A stretch of DNA of 64,000 nucleotides from Nocardiopsis ansamitocini (GCF_030268225.1 NZ_BSQG01000001.1:1229299-1293298); one strand, 5' to 3'; shown: positions 26,450 to 35,597, numbered from the stretch's first letter. Numbers and translations are program-made. Notes: generated by a model from the sequence alone, not told the origin.

Positions 26450-27781
26450 TCAGACGACGTTGACGCTGCGAAGAAACGCGATCACGATCCACAGCAGTAC
26501 CAGTCCGAGAACACCCACGACCACGAGCACGCCGACGAGCAGGCCGACGTTGACCCCGCCCGTGGCCGGAGGTGCCTCTTGGGCGGGGTACTGCGGCGGG
26601 TACGAGATCGGCTGCGGCCCCGGTCGTGCGAACGGCGCCGGGTTGGCCGGTGGGATCTGCTGCGCCCAGTTGGGCATCGGCTGTTGCGACGGGAAAACGG
26701 AAGGACGATTCTGCTGGGCCGGATAGGGCCCGGTGGGGTAGTGGTAACCGAAAGGGCTGGGGTACGGCTGTGGCCCCGTGGGGGGCGGCGGGTGGGGAGG
26801 CTGCCATGACCGCGGTCGGGGCGTCTCGGCAGCCGGTGCCAGCGGCGGATAGGAGCGGTAGATCTCAGCGGTGGCGCTTTCCTGGGCGCCGGTGTCGGCG
26901 GCCGCGATCGCGCCCGCGACAAGGGTCTGCTGCGGCAACGGCTGCTCTTTCTCCGCCGACCCCGTGTCGGCCTCGACCCCCAGGACGCTCAACAGGGCCT
27001 GGGCCGCTGTCGGCCGGGCGGCCGGGTCCTTGTCGAGGCAGCGCAGTGCGAGGCCGCGCAGGGGGCCGCTCAGCTCGCCGAGGTCGGGTTCCTCGTTGAC
27101 GACCCGATGCACCACTGCCCGCAGCGAATCATGCCCGAAAGGCCCTGACCCGGTGGCCGCGTAGACGAGGGTTGCAGCCCAGGCGAACAGGTCGACGGCC
27201 GGACCCAACGGGCCTCCGGTGATCTGCTCGGGTGCCATGTAGGCGGGAGTCCCCGCGATGCGGCTGGTGAGGATCGCGGTGCCCTCAAGCGCGCGGGCGA
27301 TACCGAAATCGATGACCCGCGGGCCTCCCGGCGCCATCAGAACATTGCCGGGCTTGAAGTCCCGGTGCACGATTCCGGCCTGGTGGATGGCTGCCAACGC
27401 AGTGATCGTGCCGACGGCGAGCCGCTCCAGGGCAGCACCGCGTAGTGGCCCGTCCCCTCGGAGCACCGCCTGCAGGGAAGGGCCGTCCACGTACTCGCTG
27501 ACGACGTAGGGCGGATCGGCGTCGATGTCGGCCGCCAACACCTGGGCGGTGCAGAAGCGCGCGACACGACGTGCCAGTTCCACCTCTTCTGCGAGCTGGG
27601 CCCGCAGGCCGGCGACGTCGAGGGCGTCGGCATGCAGCATCTTGACCGCCACCTGGCCACCGTCATGGCTTCGACCGAGGTAGACGACTCCCTGACCGCC
27701 CTTGCCCAGCCTCGCGGTCAGAGCGTATTCACCGACCTGGGTGGGATCGGTGGCGGTCAGGGGGCTCAGTTGGACCGTCAT
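26450..27781 (-). CDS. Membrane-anchored serine/threonine protein kinase
   Basis: This 443-residue Hanks-type kinase has a Gly-rich loop (LGKGGQGVVYLG), the ATP-binding Lys in VAVKML, catalytic HRDFKPGN, metal-binding DFGIA and an APEQ activation-loop end. The kinase domain covers about residues 18-270. A Pro/Gln/Tyr-rich linker of about 140 residues leads to one C-terminal membrane helix (GLLVGVLVVVGVLGLVLLWI), with almost nothing outside, so it has no extracellular sensor domain. I start at ATG 27781, which has GGGAG five bases upstream; an ATG at 27883 would add 34 residues. A TCGTCTG/CAGACGA hairpin at 26431-26457 overlaps its stop codon. Confidence 0.9.
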   Translation of the reverse strand: MTVQLSPLTATDPTQVGEYALTARLGKGGQGVVYLGRSHDGGQVAVKMLHADALDVAGLRAQLAEEVELARRVARFCTAQVLAADIDADPPYVVSEYVDGPSLQAVLRGDGPLRGAALERLAVGTITALAAIHQAGIVHRDFKPGNVLMAPGGPRVIDFGIARALEGTAILTSRIAGTPAYMAPEQITGGPLGPAVDLFAWAATLVYAATGSGPFGHDSLRAVVHRVVNEEPDLGELSGPLRGLALRCLDKDPAARPTAAQALLSVLGVEADTGSAEKEQPLPQQTLVAGAIAAADTGAQESATAEIYRSYPPLAPAAETPRPRSWQPPHPPPPTGPQPYPSPFGYHYPTGPYPAQQNRPSVFPSQQPMPNWAQQIPPANPAPFARPGPQPISYPPQYPAQEAPPATGGVNVGLLVGVLVVVGVLGLVLLWIVIAFLRSVNVV

Positions 27782-27917
27782 TGGGGCTCCCGGTGCATGG
27801 CCTGCCGGCGCGGATCGCGGCGTGGATACGGGGGTCTGCGCACGTGGAAGCGGATCGGACGCCACGCGTTGGCCTCCCTGCAAGAAGGACCCTAGCCCGC
27901 TGTGAACAGCGCTGCGA

Positions 27918-28490
27918 CTACTTGAGGGTTCCCTCGGAGGTCATCTGGGTCCCTCCGTGCGAGACCGCGACCCACTGGGCTTCCAGGGTGTCGGGCGCGG
28001 ACCCGAGGGTGAGGGTCAGGACACTTTCGTCGACACAGCGGTTGTCGGGATCGTAGGTCTCGACATAGTCGAAGACCAGGGAGTCCCCCGTGTTCTCGGT
28101 AAGGGTGACGCTGCCCCGACAACCGAGGGTGAACCAGTCGGCGCTTCCCCGGTTGGTGCCGGCATCGAGCTTGAGCTTGGCCCCCCAGTCGATGACGAGC
28201 GCCCCCTCCGCGTCACGCTGGGACATCTCCCCGCTCCAGCTCCCGGTGTAGGGATCGGGAATGGCTTCCCGGAGCGGAGCCGCCGCTTCCTCCCCTGGCA
28301 GCAGCGCCCAGGTGGTGACGCCGGCCGCGGCGAGCAGCACGACGAGGCCCGCGGCCGCACCGAGAAGGATCTTGGGCCGGCGGTTGCTGTGCCGGGTGGA
28401 CCTGGGCGGCGGCCACAGGGACATCTGCGTGACCGGCGATGCAGAACCCGGCTCCCGGTTAGGGGCTGGGCGGGTGGGAACCTCGTTCAC
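27918..28490 (-). CDS. Single-pass membrane protein with small exported domain
   Basis: This 190-residue protein has about 40 basic and Pro-rich cytoplasmic residues, one membrane helix (ILLGAAAGLVVLLAAAGVTTWALL) near 40-63, and an external domain of about 125 residues starting PYTGSWSGEMSQRD. The external part has two cysteines, in LGCRGSV and DNRCVDE, that could form a disulphide. I do not recognise the family. The GTG at 28490 has GAGGG six bases upstream. It is directly upstream of the kinase gene on the same strand (136 bases), so it could be a partner or sensor. That role is only suggested by position. Confidence 0.7.
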   Translation of the reverse strand: MNEVPTRPAPNREPGSASPVTQMSLWPPPRSTRHSNRRPKILLGAAAGLVVLLAAAGVTTWALLPGEEAAAPLREAIPDPYTGSWSGEMSQRDAEGALVIDWGAKLKLDAGTNRGSADWFTLGCRGSVTLTENTGDSLVFDYVETYDPDNRCVDESVLTLTLGSAPDTLEAQWVAVSHGGTQMTSEGTLK

Positions 28491-28912
28491 CGCGGGCCCT
28501 CGCTTATGGGCAGGCGCGGGGCGAGATGGTGCGCGTAGATCATCGCTTCCTCCAATGCGAGCGAGCGCATGGGCTCGTTCGCGGGTACAGCGAATGAGAA
28601 TAAGCCACCCGAACCCTGCCCATGAATACCTGCTACGTGACGAACGACACAGCAAAACGAGATCGAGGCGCAATCAAAAGGCCGAATAGTCGGCGACTTC
28701 GGCGGGCCGGCAGTCGTTGAAACGACTGGAAGCCGCTTCTTTCATTGAAAACGCCGCCTCGACAGCACCTTTGCCCACAAAACGGAAGCCGTGCCTTCGT
28801 GCATCGCCAGGCGAATGGGACCGTTCGGGCAGGCAATCCCGAACGCCCTGAAACCGAGGCCGGCCCTTGCGCCACTCCGGTCCCGCACCGCACGCGCTTC
28901 GCGACCGCCGCA
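28491..28912. other. 422-base gap, partly AT-rich, no gene seen
   Basis: The stretch 28590-28690 is noticeably richer in A and T and probably holds the promoter of the minus-strand gene starting at 28490. No reading frame with a credible start or family is present. Confidence 0.5.
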
Positions 28913-29371
28913 CTAGCCGCGCGCGCGCTCGCCGAGCGCGCGCAGGGAGCGGGCGAAGAAAAAGGTGAGAGCCGGCTCGGCCAGCGGCCACCCCGCCCGG
29001 CCCAGTCCCCCCAACGGCGGGAGCACCCACTCCGTCCAGGTGATCTTCGACCTTCCATCGGTCAGCGGGACGATGTCGAAGCGTCCGCGACCGCGGACGA
29101 TACGGCCGTGGTGCGCGACTTCGCAGTACCCGGGTTCGCCGTCGGCCGGCGGCTGCCAACCGGTGATCTCCATCGGGTCGTGGAAGCCGACGGGGCCGAC
29201 ACCGGTGAAGGCGAGTACGCGCGCACCCGTGCCTGCTCCGCCGTGGGCACGGGTCAACGTCATCCAGCGGTCGTGTTGTTCCCAGTCGACCAGGGTCGCC
29301 CAGACGCGCTCGGCCGGAGCAGGACACTCATGGACGACCTGGACGCGGATCTCCTTCTGGGGGTCGCTCAT
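28913..29371 (-). CDS. SRPBCC (START-like) family protein
   Basis: This 152-residue protein has the SRPBCC helix-grip pattern: VQVVHECPAPAERVWATLVDWEQHDRWM at the N-terminus, a beta-rich middle and a long C-terminal helix (AEPALTFFFARSLRALGERA). These proteins bind hydrophobic ligands and include polyketide cyclases and lipid-transfer relatives. No catalytic residue can be claimed. Its ATG overlaps the stop codon of the DivIVA-like gene by four bases, so the two are translationally coupled. Ligand and role are unknown. Confidence 0.85.
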   Translation of the reverse strand: MSDPQKEIRVQVVHECPAPAERVWATLVDWEQHDRWMTLTRAHGGAGTGARVLAFTGVGPVGFHDPMEITGWQPPADGEPGYCEVAHHGRIVRGRGRFDIVPLTDGRSKITWTEWVLPPLGGLGRAGWPLAEPALTFFFARSLRALGERARG

Positions 29372-29817
29372 GCCTCACGACCTTCCTCGACGGAGCCCTG
29401 CTCGGTGCGGCTGGCCAGAGCAGGGACCTCTCCCCCGGCCCGCTCCGTGATCTCCTGCCCCACGGCACCGGCCTCGACCTCCTCGGGGGGCCGTGGGTAC
29501 CAGACACGCTGCGCGACGGTGCTCTGCTCTCCCAAGCGGGACTCCAACTCGGCAATGCGGGCGTCCCGGGTACTGAGTGCGGAGGCCACCCGGTCGAGCA
29601 CCTCGTCGACGGCACGCACGTGATAGCCCCACAGGGCGAGCGGCAGGCGGACTCTGGCGACGTCCTCGCCGGCCACAGGACGGTCCAGCGGCAGTTCGAG
29701 CGGGGGGTGGTCGGCCTCGAAACGTGCCAACTGGCCACCGTGCCCCATGACCACGACGGCCACGGCGGCGAGAACGGCGAGGGCTGCGAGCGCGGTCAGG
29801 ATCAGGATGGGAATCAC
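29368..29817 (-). CDS. DivIVA-like membrane-anchored protein
   Basis: This 149-residue protein starts at GTG 29817 with a hydrophobic helix (VIPILILTALAALAVLAAVAVVVMG). A DivIVA-type segment follows (VRLPLALWGYHVRAVDEVLDRVASAL) and then a short coiled coil (RDARIAELESRLGE). DivIVA domains mark curved membranes and recruit polar growth and division factors. The membrane helix in place of the normal amphipathic N-terminus makes this a short variant like that near Rv1209 in mycobacteria. No ribosome-binding site precedes the GTG. It diverges from the FolP2-like gene, with 78 bases between starts. Confidence 0.8.
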   Translation of the reverse strand: MIPILILTALAALAVLAAVAVVVMGHGGQLARFEADHPPLELPLDRPVAGEDVARVRLPLALWGYHVRAVDEVLDRVASALSTRDARIAELESRLGEQSTVAQRVWYPRPPEEVEAGAVGQEITERAGGEVPALASRTEQGSVEEGREA

Positions 29818-29895
29818 GCATTCGATCGTGCCATACCGATTCCGGTCCCTCAGGCTGTCCGCTGCCCGGCGAGGTGGCGTGGGAGACTCGATCAC

Positions 29896-30213
29896 GTGCC
29901 GACCGACGAGGTTTTCAGCGTGTTTCCGCCCGACGTAGGCGCAACGGACGCCTGCGATGCGGGGTACCGGCCGACGGTGGACCTGGTTCGTACCCTTACC
30001 GCAGGCTCCCGCCCGGTACTGGTGCGCTGCCGCCCCGGACCCGACGCGCCAGAGGACCTTGCCCAGACCCTGGCCCTGGTCTCGGTTTACGCGTGGCTCG
30101 GAGTGCGGTTCTTCGCCACGGGGCATCCGCTTGAGGTGCGCCAGGCCCTGGACCTGGTCGCGTCCGTCCAGGGTGCCCGGCCCCCTGCGGCAGCGCGCAG
30201 AGGGCTGGCCTGA
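29896..30213 (+). CDS. FolP2 C-terminus-like protein, much shortened
   Basis: This 105-residue protein begins MPTDEVFSVFPPDVG. Its last 50 residues (LALVSVYAWLGVRFFATGHP, then VRQALDLVASVQGARPPAA) resemble the final helices of dihydropteroate synthase paralogue FolP2 from mycobacteria. The N-terminal three quarters of the enzyme, including pterin-binding motifs, are missing. Gene order places it exactly at the folP2 position between a DivIVA gene and a LOG gene. It may be a remnant or a reduced protein with a new role; the frame is intact. The start is GTG at 29896. The similarity is read from memory and needs a profile search. Confidence 0.6.
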   Translation: MPTDEVFSVFPPDVGATDACDAGYRPTVDLVRTLTAGSRPVLVRCRPGPDAPEDLAQTLALVSVYAWLGVRFFATGHPLEVRQALDLVASVQGARPPAAARRGLA

Positions 30214-30246
30214 CTCCCCCTGTCCCGCAGCCGCGGGGCAGTCGGT

Positions 30247-31065
30247 TCAGCCGGCGTCCGCTGCCTGCTGTACGGCCTCGGCTCCCTCGTCCACCGACGC
30301 CTGCTCGGTCGCGGTGCGGTGTCCGATGATCTCGGCGTGTGCGGTGCGGATGATGTCCACGACCTCGTCGGGGTCGTCGGTGAGATGGATGAGGTCGGGG
30401 TCGTCCGGTGAGATGACGCCCTCGGAGAGCAGGGTGTCGCGGATCCAGTCCACCAGGCCGCCCCAGAACCGGGTACCGACCAGGATCACCGGGAACCGGG
30501 TCACCTTGCCGGTCTGCACCAGGGTGATGGCCTCGAACAGTTCGTCCAGGGTGCCGAAGCCACCTGGGAGCACCACGAACGCCTGCGAGTACTTCAAGAA
30601 CATCGTCTTGCGGACGAAGAAGTACCGGAAGGTCACGCCGACGTCGACATGGGGGTTGAGCGACTGCTCGAAGGGCAGCTCGATCCCCAGTCCGATCGAC
30701 GTGCCGCCGCCCTCCTGGGCACCCTTGTTCGCGGCTTCCATCATTCCGGGGCCACCGCCGGTGATGACGCTGTAGCCCTCCTTGACGATCTTGGAACCGA
30801 TCGTCTCGCCTAGCGCGTAGTAGGGACTCTCCGGCTTGATCCTGGCCGAGCCGAAAACACAGACCGCCTTGCCCGTGTCGGCGAGAAGGCCGAAGCCCTC
30901 GACGAATTCCGACTGGATGCGAAGGACCCGCCAGGGGTCGGTGTGCACCCAGTCGGCAGGGCCACGGCGGTCGAGCAGGCGCTGGTCAGTGGTGGTGTCG
31001 GGAATGGCCTTACCTCGATAGGTCAGGGGGCCCGCCCGTCGCACGTCAGATTCAGATCGCGTCAT
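30247..31065 (-). CDS. LOG-family nucleotide phosphoribohydrolase (TIGR00730)
   Basis: This 272-residue Rossmann-like protein has the LOG signature PGGFGTLDELFEA, with a GGGPGMMEAANKGA nucleotide loop about 70 residues earlier. Characterised members release cytokinin-type bases or AMP-derived ribose phosphate from nucleoside monophosphates. The mycobacterial homologue (Rv1205) is the reference for position. It is cytosolic and probably dimeric. It converges on the FolP2-like gene with 33 bases between stops. The ATG at 31065 has no strong ribosome-binding site. Confidence 0.88.
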   Translation of the reverse strand: MTRSESDVRRAGPLTYRGKAIPDTTTDQRLLDRRGPADWVHTDPWRVLRIQSEFVEGFGLLADTGKAVCVFGSARIKPESPYYALGETIGSKIVKEGYSVITGGGPGMMEAANKGAQEGGGTSIGLGIELPFEQSLNPHVDVGVTFRYFFVRKTMFLKYSQAFVVLPGGFGTLDELFEAITLVQTGKVTRFPVILVGTRFWGGLVDWIRDTLLSEGVISPDDPDLIHLTDDPDEVVDIIRTAHAEIIGHRTATEQASVDEGAEAVQQAADAG

Positions 31066-31148
31066 AGCGCAACGCTACCCAGTCATCATGCCCAACCGTT
31101 GAAGGGCTGCGAACGTGGCGGGGACCGTTAGTTGTCGGGATGGGGATG

Positions 31149-32213
31149 CTACCCGTTGCCGGTCAGCCATACGGTCATCCGCTGCTCAGCACGCACGATC
31201 TCCGTCAGGGTGACGTACTCGTCCTTGGTGTGGGCCAGGGTGGGGTCCCCCGGGCCGTAGTTGACGGCGGGCACCCCCAGCTCCGACATCCGTGCCACAT
31301 CGGTCCAACCGAGTTTGGCGCGCGCGTGTCCTTCGCCGACCGCGCGTACGAACGCCTCGGCCGCCGGATGGTCGAGGCCGGGGCGTGCCGGGGCGGCGGC
31401 ATCGGTGACCTGGACCTCGAAGCCCGCAAAGACCTCTCGGAGGTGGGCCTCCGCTGCGGCGACCGAACGGTCGGGGGCGAACCGGTAGTTGACGGTGACC
31501 ACGCACTCGTCGGGGATGACGTTGCCGGCGACCCCTCCACGCACGAACACGGCGTTGAGCCCTTCGTGGTACTCAAGTCCTTCGACCACGGGGCGGCGGG
31601 GCTCATAGGAGCGGAGGACGTCGAGGACCCGACCGGCATCGTGGATGGCGTTGCGTCCCATCCACGAGCGTGCACTGTGCGCACGTTCGCCGCGGACGGT
31701 CACCTCAACGCGCATGGTGCCTTGGCAGCCACCCTCGATCTGGCCGCCCGTGGGCTCCATTAGCACCGCGAAGTCGCCGGTCAACCACTGGGGGTTGTGT
31801 GCGGCCAGGCGCCGAAGACCGTTGCGCTCGGCGTCGATCTCCTCGCAGTCGTAGAAGACATACGTGACGTCGTGCACCGGCTCGGTGACAGTGGCGGCGA
31901 GCTTGAGCTGGACAGCGACACCGCTCTTCATGTCGGAGGTCCCACAGCCGTACAACCGTCCCTGTTCGATCCGCGAGGGGAGGTTCCCGGCGACGGGGAC
32001 GGTGTCCAGGTGTCCGGCGATGACGACGCGCCGGGAACGGCCGAGGTCGGTGCGCGCCACGACCGAATCCCCGTCGCGCTCGACGGTGAGGTGCGAGCAG
32101 CCGCGCAGTGCCGCCTCGACGGCGTCGGCGAGCGTCCGTTCGTCCCCGCTGACCGACTCGATATCGACGATGGCTGCGGTGAGATCACGGACATCGGAAC
32201 TGAGGTCCAACAT
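31149..32213 (-). CDS. dapE: Succinyl-diaminopimelate desuccinylase
   Basis: This 354-residue M20 metallohydrolase removes succinate from N-succinyl-LL-diaminopimelate in the lysine/peptidoglycan pathway. Metal-site motifs are IAGHLDTVP (first His and Asp), [11 protein letters not shown] (bridging Asp) and [12 protein letters not shown] (Glu pair), with a dimerisation domain in the middle. I use ATG 32213, which matches family length; the open frame reaches 32318 without a start signal. It lies with dapD and dapC in the window, so three of the four succinylase-branch steps are close together, though not in one tight operon. Confidence 0.9.
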   Translation of the reverse strand: MLDLSSDVRDLTAAIVDIESVSGDERTLADAVEAALRGCSHLTVERDGDSVVARTDLGRSRRVVIAGHLDTVPVAGNLPSRIEQGRLYGCGTSDMKSGVAVQLKLAATVTEPVHDVTYVFYDCEEIDAERNGLRRLAAHNPQWLTGDFAVLMEPTGGQIEGGCQGTMRVEVTVRGERAHSARSWMGRNAIHDAGRVLDVLRSYEPRRPVVEGLEYHEGLNAVFVRGGVAGNVIPDECVVTVNYRFAPDRSVAAAEAHLREVFAGFEVQVTDAAAPARPGLDHPAAEAFVRAVGEGHARAKLGWTDVARMSELGVPAVNYGPGDPTLAHTKDEYVTLTEIVRAEQRMTVWLTGNG

Positions 32214-32364
32214 GGAGAAGGCGCTTTCGTGGTGATCCGGATGATCGGACAGGGCGCTGTGCCGCCCGGGTCCGGGCGGCACAGCGGGAAACGACCGGCA
32301 AGCCGGGCACGGTGGCATCCGCCCGGACTTGCCCCGCCCGCGATTGCATGCGGGCGGCCATTGG

Positions 32365-33201
32365 TCAGGCGTTGACGCCGTGCTCGCGCAGCAGCTCGTT
32401 CAGGGCGAGCTTGTCGTGCTCCTGGCCTTCTTCCAACCGCTTGAGCACGAGCAGGCACGGCATGCCGAAGTCACCACCGGGGAAGCTCTTGACCCGGTTG
32501 GCGGTGACGCACACCGACCACGCGGGCGCCTCCCCGCGCTTGAGCTCTTCACCGGTCTGGGCGTCGAAGACCCGGGTGGAGGAGGTCAGGAGGGTTCCCG
32601 CGCCGAGCTTGGCGCCTCGGCGCACCCGGGCCCCTTCGACCACCATGCTGCGCGAACCGAGGAAGGCGTCGTCCTCGACGATGACCGGTGCGGCCTGCGG
32701 GGGCTCCAGGACACCGCCGATGCCGACCCCGCCCGACAGGTGCACGTTCTCACCGACCTGCGCGCAGGAACCCACAGTGGCCCAGGTGTCAACCATCGTG
32801 CCCGAGCCCACGTAGGCGCCGAAATTGGTGAAGGAAGGCATCAGGACCACACCGGGCGCGAGATAGGCACCCCAGCGGGCGATCGCGCCGGGCACGACAC
32901 GCACGCCGTCGAACCGGGTCTTGAGGGGGATCCGGTCGTGGTGGTAGAAGTCCCCCACCTTGGACTCCTCCATCCCCAGGACCTTGAAGCTGAGCAGGAT
33001 GGAGCGCTTGGCGCGTTCGTCCACGACGACCTCGTCGGTGGCGGGGTCCACGAACGCGACGCGGGCCTTTCCGGCGTCGAGTTCGTCGACGGCGCCGACA
33101 ATGGCGTCGCGGGCTTCGGTGTCATCGGGGGTCAGCTCGGCGCGGCGCTCCCAGAGTTGGTCGATGGTGGCAGGAAGCGGACTGGTGAACGAGGTGGTCA
33201 T
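32365..33201 (-). CDS. dapD: Tetrahydrodipicolinate N-succinyltransferase, enterobacterial type
   Basis: This 278-residue hexapeptide-repeat acyltransferase transfers succinate to tetrahydrodipicolinate. The left-handed beta-helix segment [20 protein letters not shown], then [16 protein letters not shown], matches E. coli DapD rather than the longer actinobacterial type I associate with mycobacteria. The C-terminus [11 protein letters not shown] also fits the E. coli type. The ATG at 33201 is chosen over 33285 because the first 28 codons of the longer frame look non-coding. It sits 151 bases upstream of dapE, on the same strand. Confidence 0.92.
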   Translation of the reverse strand: MTTSFTSPLPATIDQLWERRAELTPDDTEARDAIVGAVDELDAGKARVAFVDPATDEVVVDERAKRSILLSFKVLGMEESKVGDFYHHDRIPLKTRFDGVRVVPGAIARWGAYLAPGVVLMPSFTNFGAYVGSGTMVDTWATVGSCAQVGENVHLSGGVGIGGVLEPPQAAPVIVEDDAFLGSRSMVVEGARVRRGAKLGAGTLLTSSTRVFDAQTGEELKRGEAPAWSVCVTANRVKSFPGGDFGMPCLLVLKRLEEGQEHDKLALNELLREHGVNA

Positions 33202-33501
33202 GGCTGTGGAGCCTACCGGTCCCGACGGGGGGCGACCGAAACGCAATCCCCTGTGCGGGACGGTCTGCCCGCCCTTGGGACGCACGGCGCGGGGCTGCTT
33301 GCATGGTCGGTCTCCATCGCGTACCCGAGAGGTCCGTGCGACAACCCTTTACTATGCATGGGGAGGGCGTCCCCCACCTCGTTCTCCCGCTGTCCCGTCC
33401 GGTGTTCGCCCTTTCGGGTCGCACCGTCCGGTCCACCCTGTCAGACGAGGCGGTTTATCGCGCCATAGCGCGATTTCCCCCAATATCTATATGGTCTGCC
33501 C
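33202..33501. other. 300-base divergent gap before the lysozyme-like gene
   Basis: No gene is visible. TACTAT near 33349 and TATCTATAT near 33485 resemble -10 elements. The second would allow leaderless transcription of the gene starting at 33502. A GCGC-cata-GCGC palindrome occurs near 33461-33472. -35 elements are not clear. Confidence 0.4.
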
Positions 33502-34356
33502 GTGCCCAAGAAGCGTCGAAGAATTTCCGCGTTCTTCAAGATCCTCATCGCGTTGACCCTGTCCTGCGGCGTTCTCGTCGCCGTCGGGTTCTACGTGATG
33601 CGGTCGGTCCAACCCATCGATATCTCTCCCCCGCCGCCGTCGGAGGGCTGTGTCGCGACGACCGAGGAGGACACCAACAACCTGGAGGTCGAACAGGCTG
33701 CCAACGCATCGACGGTAGCGGGAGTGGCCTTCTCCAGAACGCTTCCTCCGCAAGCCGTCGTCATCGCCTACGCGACCGTGTGGCAGGAGTCGAAGTTCTA
33801 CAACATCCGGCACGGGGACCGGGACTCGCAGGGCCTGTTCCAGCAGCGGCCCTCCATGGCCTGGGGCACTCCTGAACAGATCACCGACCCCGTCTACTCC
33901 AGTGCGGCGTTCTACGACGAACTGGTCACGATCGACGGGTACACCGACATGCCGGTGCACGAGGCCGCACAGGCCGTGCAGCGCAGCGCCGACGGTTTCG
34001 CCTACGACCAGCACGAACCGCGGTCGCAGGCGATGACCAATGCCTTCACCGGCGCCGAGGGGCCGGCCGTGCACTGCTGGTTCGACACCGACAACGCGGT
34101 CGTCACCGACGTGGAAGGGGCTGCCACGGAGATGGAGCGGGTGTTTGGCATCCGACCCGACCAGCTCGACAAGGCGAAGGACCGCCAGACCGGCGAGATG
34201 GGCTGGGCGATGGCCCAATGGGCGGTGGCCCACGCCCATACCTATGGGCTGAACTCGGTGAGTTACGCCGACCGGCGCTGGACGATGGCCTCCGGGGCCC
34301 AGGGGTGGGGGGAGTCCGCCGACCCCACACCCGAGAACGAGGTCGTCCTGGGCTGA
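33502..34356 (+). CDS. Membrane-anchored lysozyme-like protein
   Basis: This 284-residue protein has a basic N-terminus and an anchor helix at about 11-33. The external domain carries ATVWQESKFYNIRHGDRDSQ, then GLFQQRPSMAWG, a pattern of lysozyme-like transglycosylase folds in actinobacteria. Such proteins are sometimes mislabelled heavy-metal transporters. The Glu of QESK is the likely catalytic residue. It probably acts on cell-wall glycan, but activity is inferred only from this motif. The GTG start at 33502 has no ribosome-binding site and could be leaderless. A perfect palindromic terminator follows. Confidence 0.75.
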   Translation: MPKKRRRISAFFKILIALTLSCGVLVAVGFYVMRSVQPIDISPPPPSEGCVATTEEDTNNLEVEQAANASTVAGVAFSRTLPPQAVVIAYATVWQESKFYNIRHGDRDSQGLFQQRPSMAWGTPEQITDPVYSSAAFYDELVTIDGYTDMPVHEAAQAVQRSADGFAYDQHEPRSQAMTNAFTGAEGPAVHCWFDTDNAVVTDVEGAATEMERVFGIRPDQLDKAKDRQTGEMGWAMAQWAVAHAHTYGLNSVSYADRRWTMASGAQGWGESADPTPENEVVLG

Positions 34357-34367
34357 TCGGATCGGAT

Positions 34368-34401
34368 CCTGCCGGGGCCGCCCGCGGGCGGCCCCGGCAG
34401 G
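34368..34401. terminator. Perfect 34-base palindrome between convergent genes
   Basis: Seventeen bases from 34368 (CCTGCCGGGGCCGCCCG) are followed at once by their exact reverse complement. Folded as a hairpin, this makes a very stable shared terminator for the lysozyme-like gene and dapC. Confidence 0.75.
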
Positions 34402-34403
34402 CG

Positions 34404-35519
34404 TCAGGCCAAACCGTCGAGACGCTTGACCGCTGCTGCTACACGTTCGTCGGTCGCGGTGAACGCCACCCTGACGTGCCCGGAACCGGCTGCGCCGTAG
34501 AACTCTCCGGGGGCCACCAGGATCCCCTGTTCGGCGAGGAGCCGCACCGCCCCCCAGCCATCGTGTTCGGGATGGGCGGCCCACAGGTAGAGTCCGGCCT
34601 CCGAGTGCGTGATGACCCAGCCGGCGCGCTCCAGCGCCCCGCGCAGCAGCGCGCGACGCGCTCCGTAGCGCTCCTTCTGCACGGCCGCGTGGGCGTCATC
34701 GTCCAGCGCGGCCGTCATGGCCGCCTGCACAGGAGCGGGCACGATCATTCCCGCGTGCTTGCGTACCGCCAGCAACTCCGCGACCAGTGCCGGGTCCCCG
34801 GTCACGAACGCCGCACGGTACCCGGCGAGGTTGGAACGCTTGGAGAGCGAGTGGACGGCCAGCAGTCCCTCGTGCGAACCGCCGCAAATGTCGGGGTGCA
34901 GGATCGACAGCGGGGTGGCGCCGTCCCAGCCCAGGTCCAGATAGCACTCGTCCGAAGCCACGACCACACCGCGCTCGCGCGCCCAGGACACGACTTTGCG
35001 CAGGTGGTCGCGGCCGAGGATCCGACCGGTGGGGTTGGCCGGGGAGTTGATCCAGACCAGGCCCGGGGTCTCGGGCCCCAGACGGGTGAATCCGTCGGAG
35101 GCTACCGGCCGTGCTCCGGCGATCCGGCTTCCGACGTCATAGGTCGGATAGGCGAGCTCCGGATGCACGACCGTGTGCTCGGCGCCCAGGCCCAGCAACG
35201 TCGGCAGCCAGGCAACGAGTTCCTTGGAACCGACGGTCGGCAGAATCGCGGAGGGATCGACGGTCACACCGTGTCGACGGGCCAGCCAGCCGGCGGCCGA
35301 CGCACGCAGAGCGGCTTTGCCATGAGTGGTCGGGTAACCCGGCGAATCGGCGGCCGCGGCCAGGGCAGCACGCAGGGACTCGGGCACCGGGTCGACCGGG
35401 GTCCCCACGGACAGGTCGACGATGCCGTCAAAGTGACGCGCCGCGGTCTCCTTGTACGGGAGCAGCCGATCCCACGGGAAAATCGGCAGGCGGTCGACCA
35501 CAGGACGTCGCTGGGCCAT
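34404..35519 (-). CDS. dapC: Succinyldiaminopimelate transaminase
   Basis: This 371-residue class I/II aminotransferase forms N-succinyl-diaminopimelate in lysine synthesis. The PLP lysine is in SLSKRSNLAGYR, the Asp that holds the ring nitrogen is in ASDECYLDLGWDG, and VWINSPANPTGR is the conserved Asn-Pro-Thr loop. The ATG at 35519 is preferred; an ATG at 35531 would have the GAGGGG site too close. The gene follows fdxC as in mycobacteria (Rv1177/Rv1178), but a strong hairpin at 35566 separates them. It assigns by order and motif; substrate specificity cannot be read directly. Confidence 0.88.
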   Translation of the reverse strand: MAQRRPVVDRLPIFPWDRLLPYKETAARHFDGIVDLSVGTPVDPVPESLRAALAAAADSPGYPTTHGKAALRASAAGWLARRHGVTVDPSAILPTVGSKELVAWLPTLLGLGAEHTVVHPELAYPTYDVGSRIAGARPVASDGFTRLGPETPGLVWINSPANPTGRILGRDHLRKVVSWARERGVVVASDECYLDLGWDGATPLSILHPDICGGSHEGLLAVHSLSKRSNLAGYRAAFVTGDPALVAELLAVRKHAGMIVPAPVQAAMTAALDDDAHAAVQKERYGARRALLRGALERAGWVITHSEAGLYLWAAHPEHDGWGAVRLLAEQGILVAPGEFYGAAGSGHVRVAFTATDERVAAAVKRLDGLA

Positions 35520-35565
35520 CGGTGATCGCATCCCCTCGTCGCGGTTTACTCGGGCGTGGTGAAAG

Positions 35566-35597
35566 CCGCCGCGCCGCCCGGTGGGGCGGCGCGGCGG
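35566..35597 (-). terminator. Strong hairpin between fdxC and dapC
   Basis: CCGCCGCGCCGCCC at 35566-35579 pairs perfectly with GGGCGGCGCGGCGG at 35584-35597 around a four-base loop. It lies between two genes on the same strand, so it may limit read-through from fdxC to dapC or protect the end of the fdxC message. Confidence 0.65.

Noticed and set aside
30247-31065. Lysine decarboxylase annotation for the LOG-family gene
   Set aside because: PGGxGT proteins were often mislabelled this way; no PLP lysine or decarboxylase fold is present.
33502-34356. Heavy-metal transporter annotation for the lysozyme-like gene
   Set aside because: Only one membrane helix and no metal-binding motif are present; the external part has a lysozyme-like pattern.
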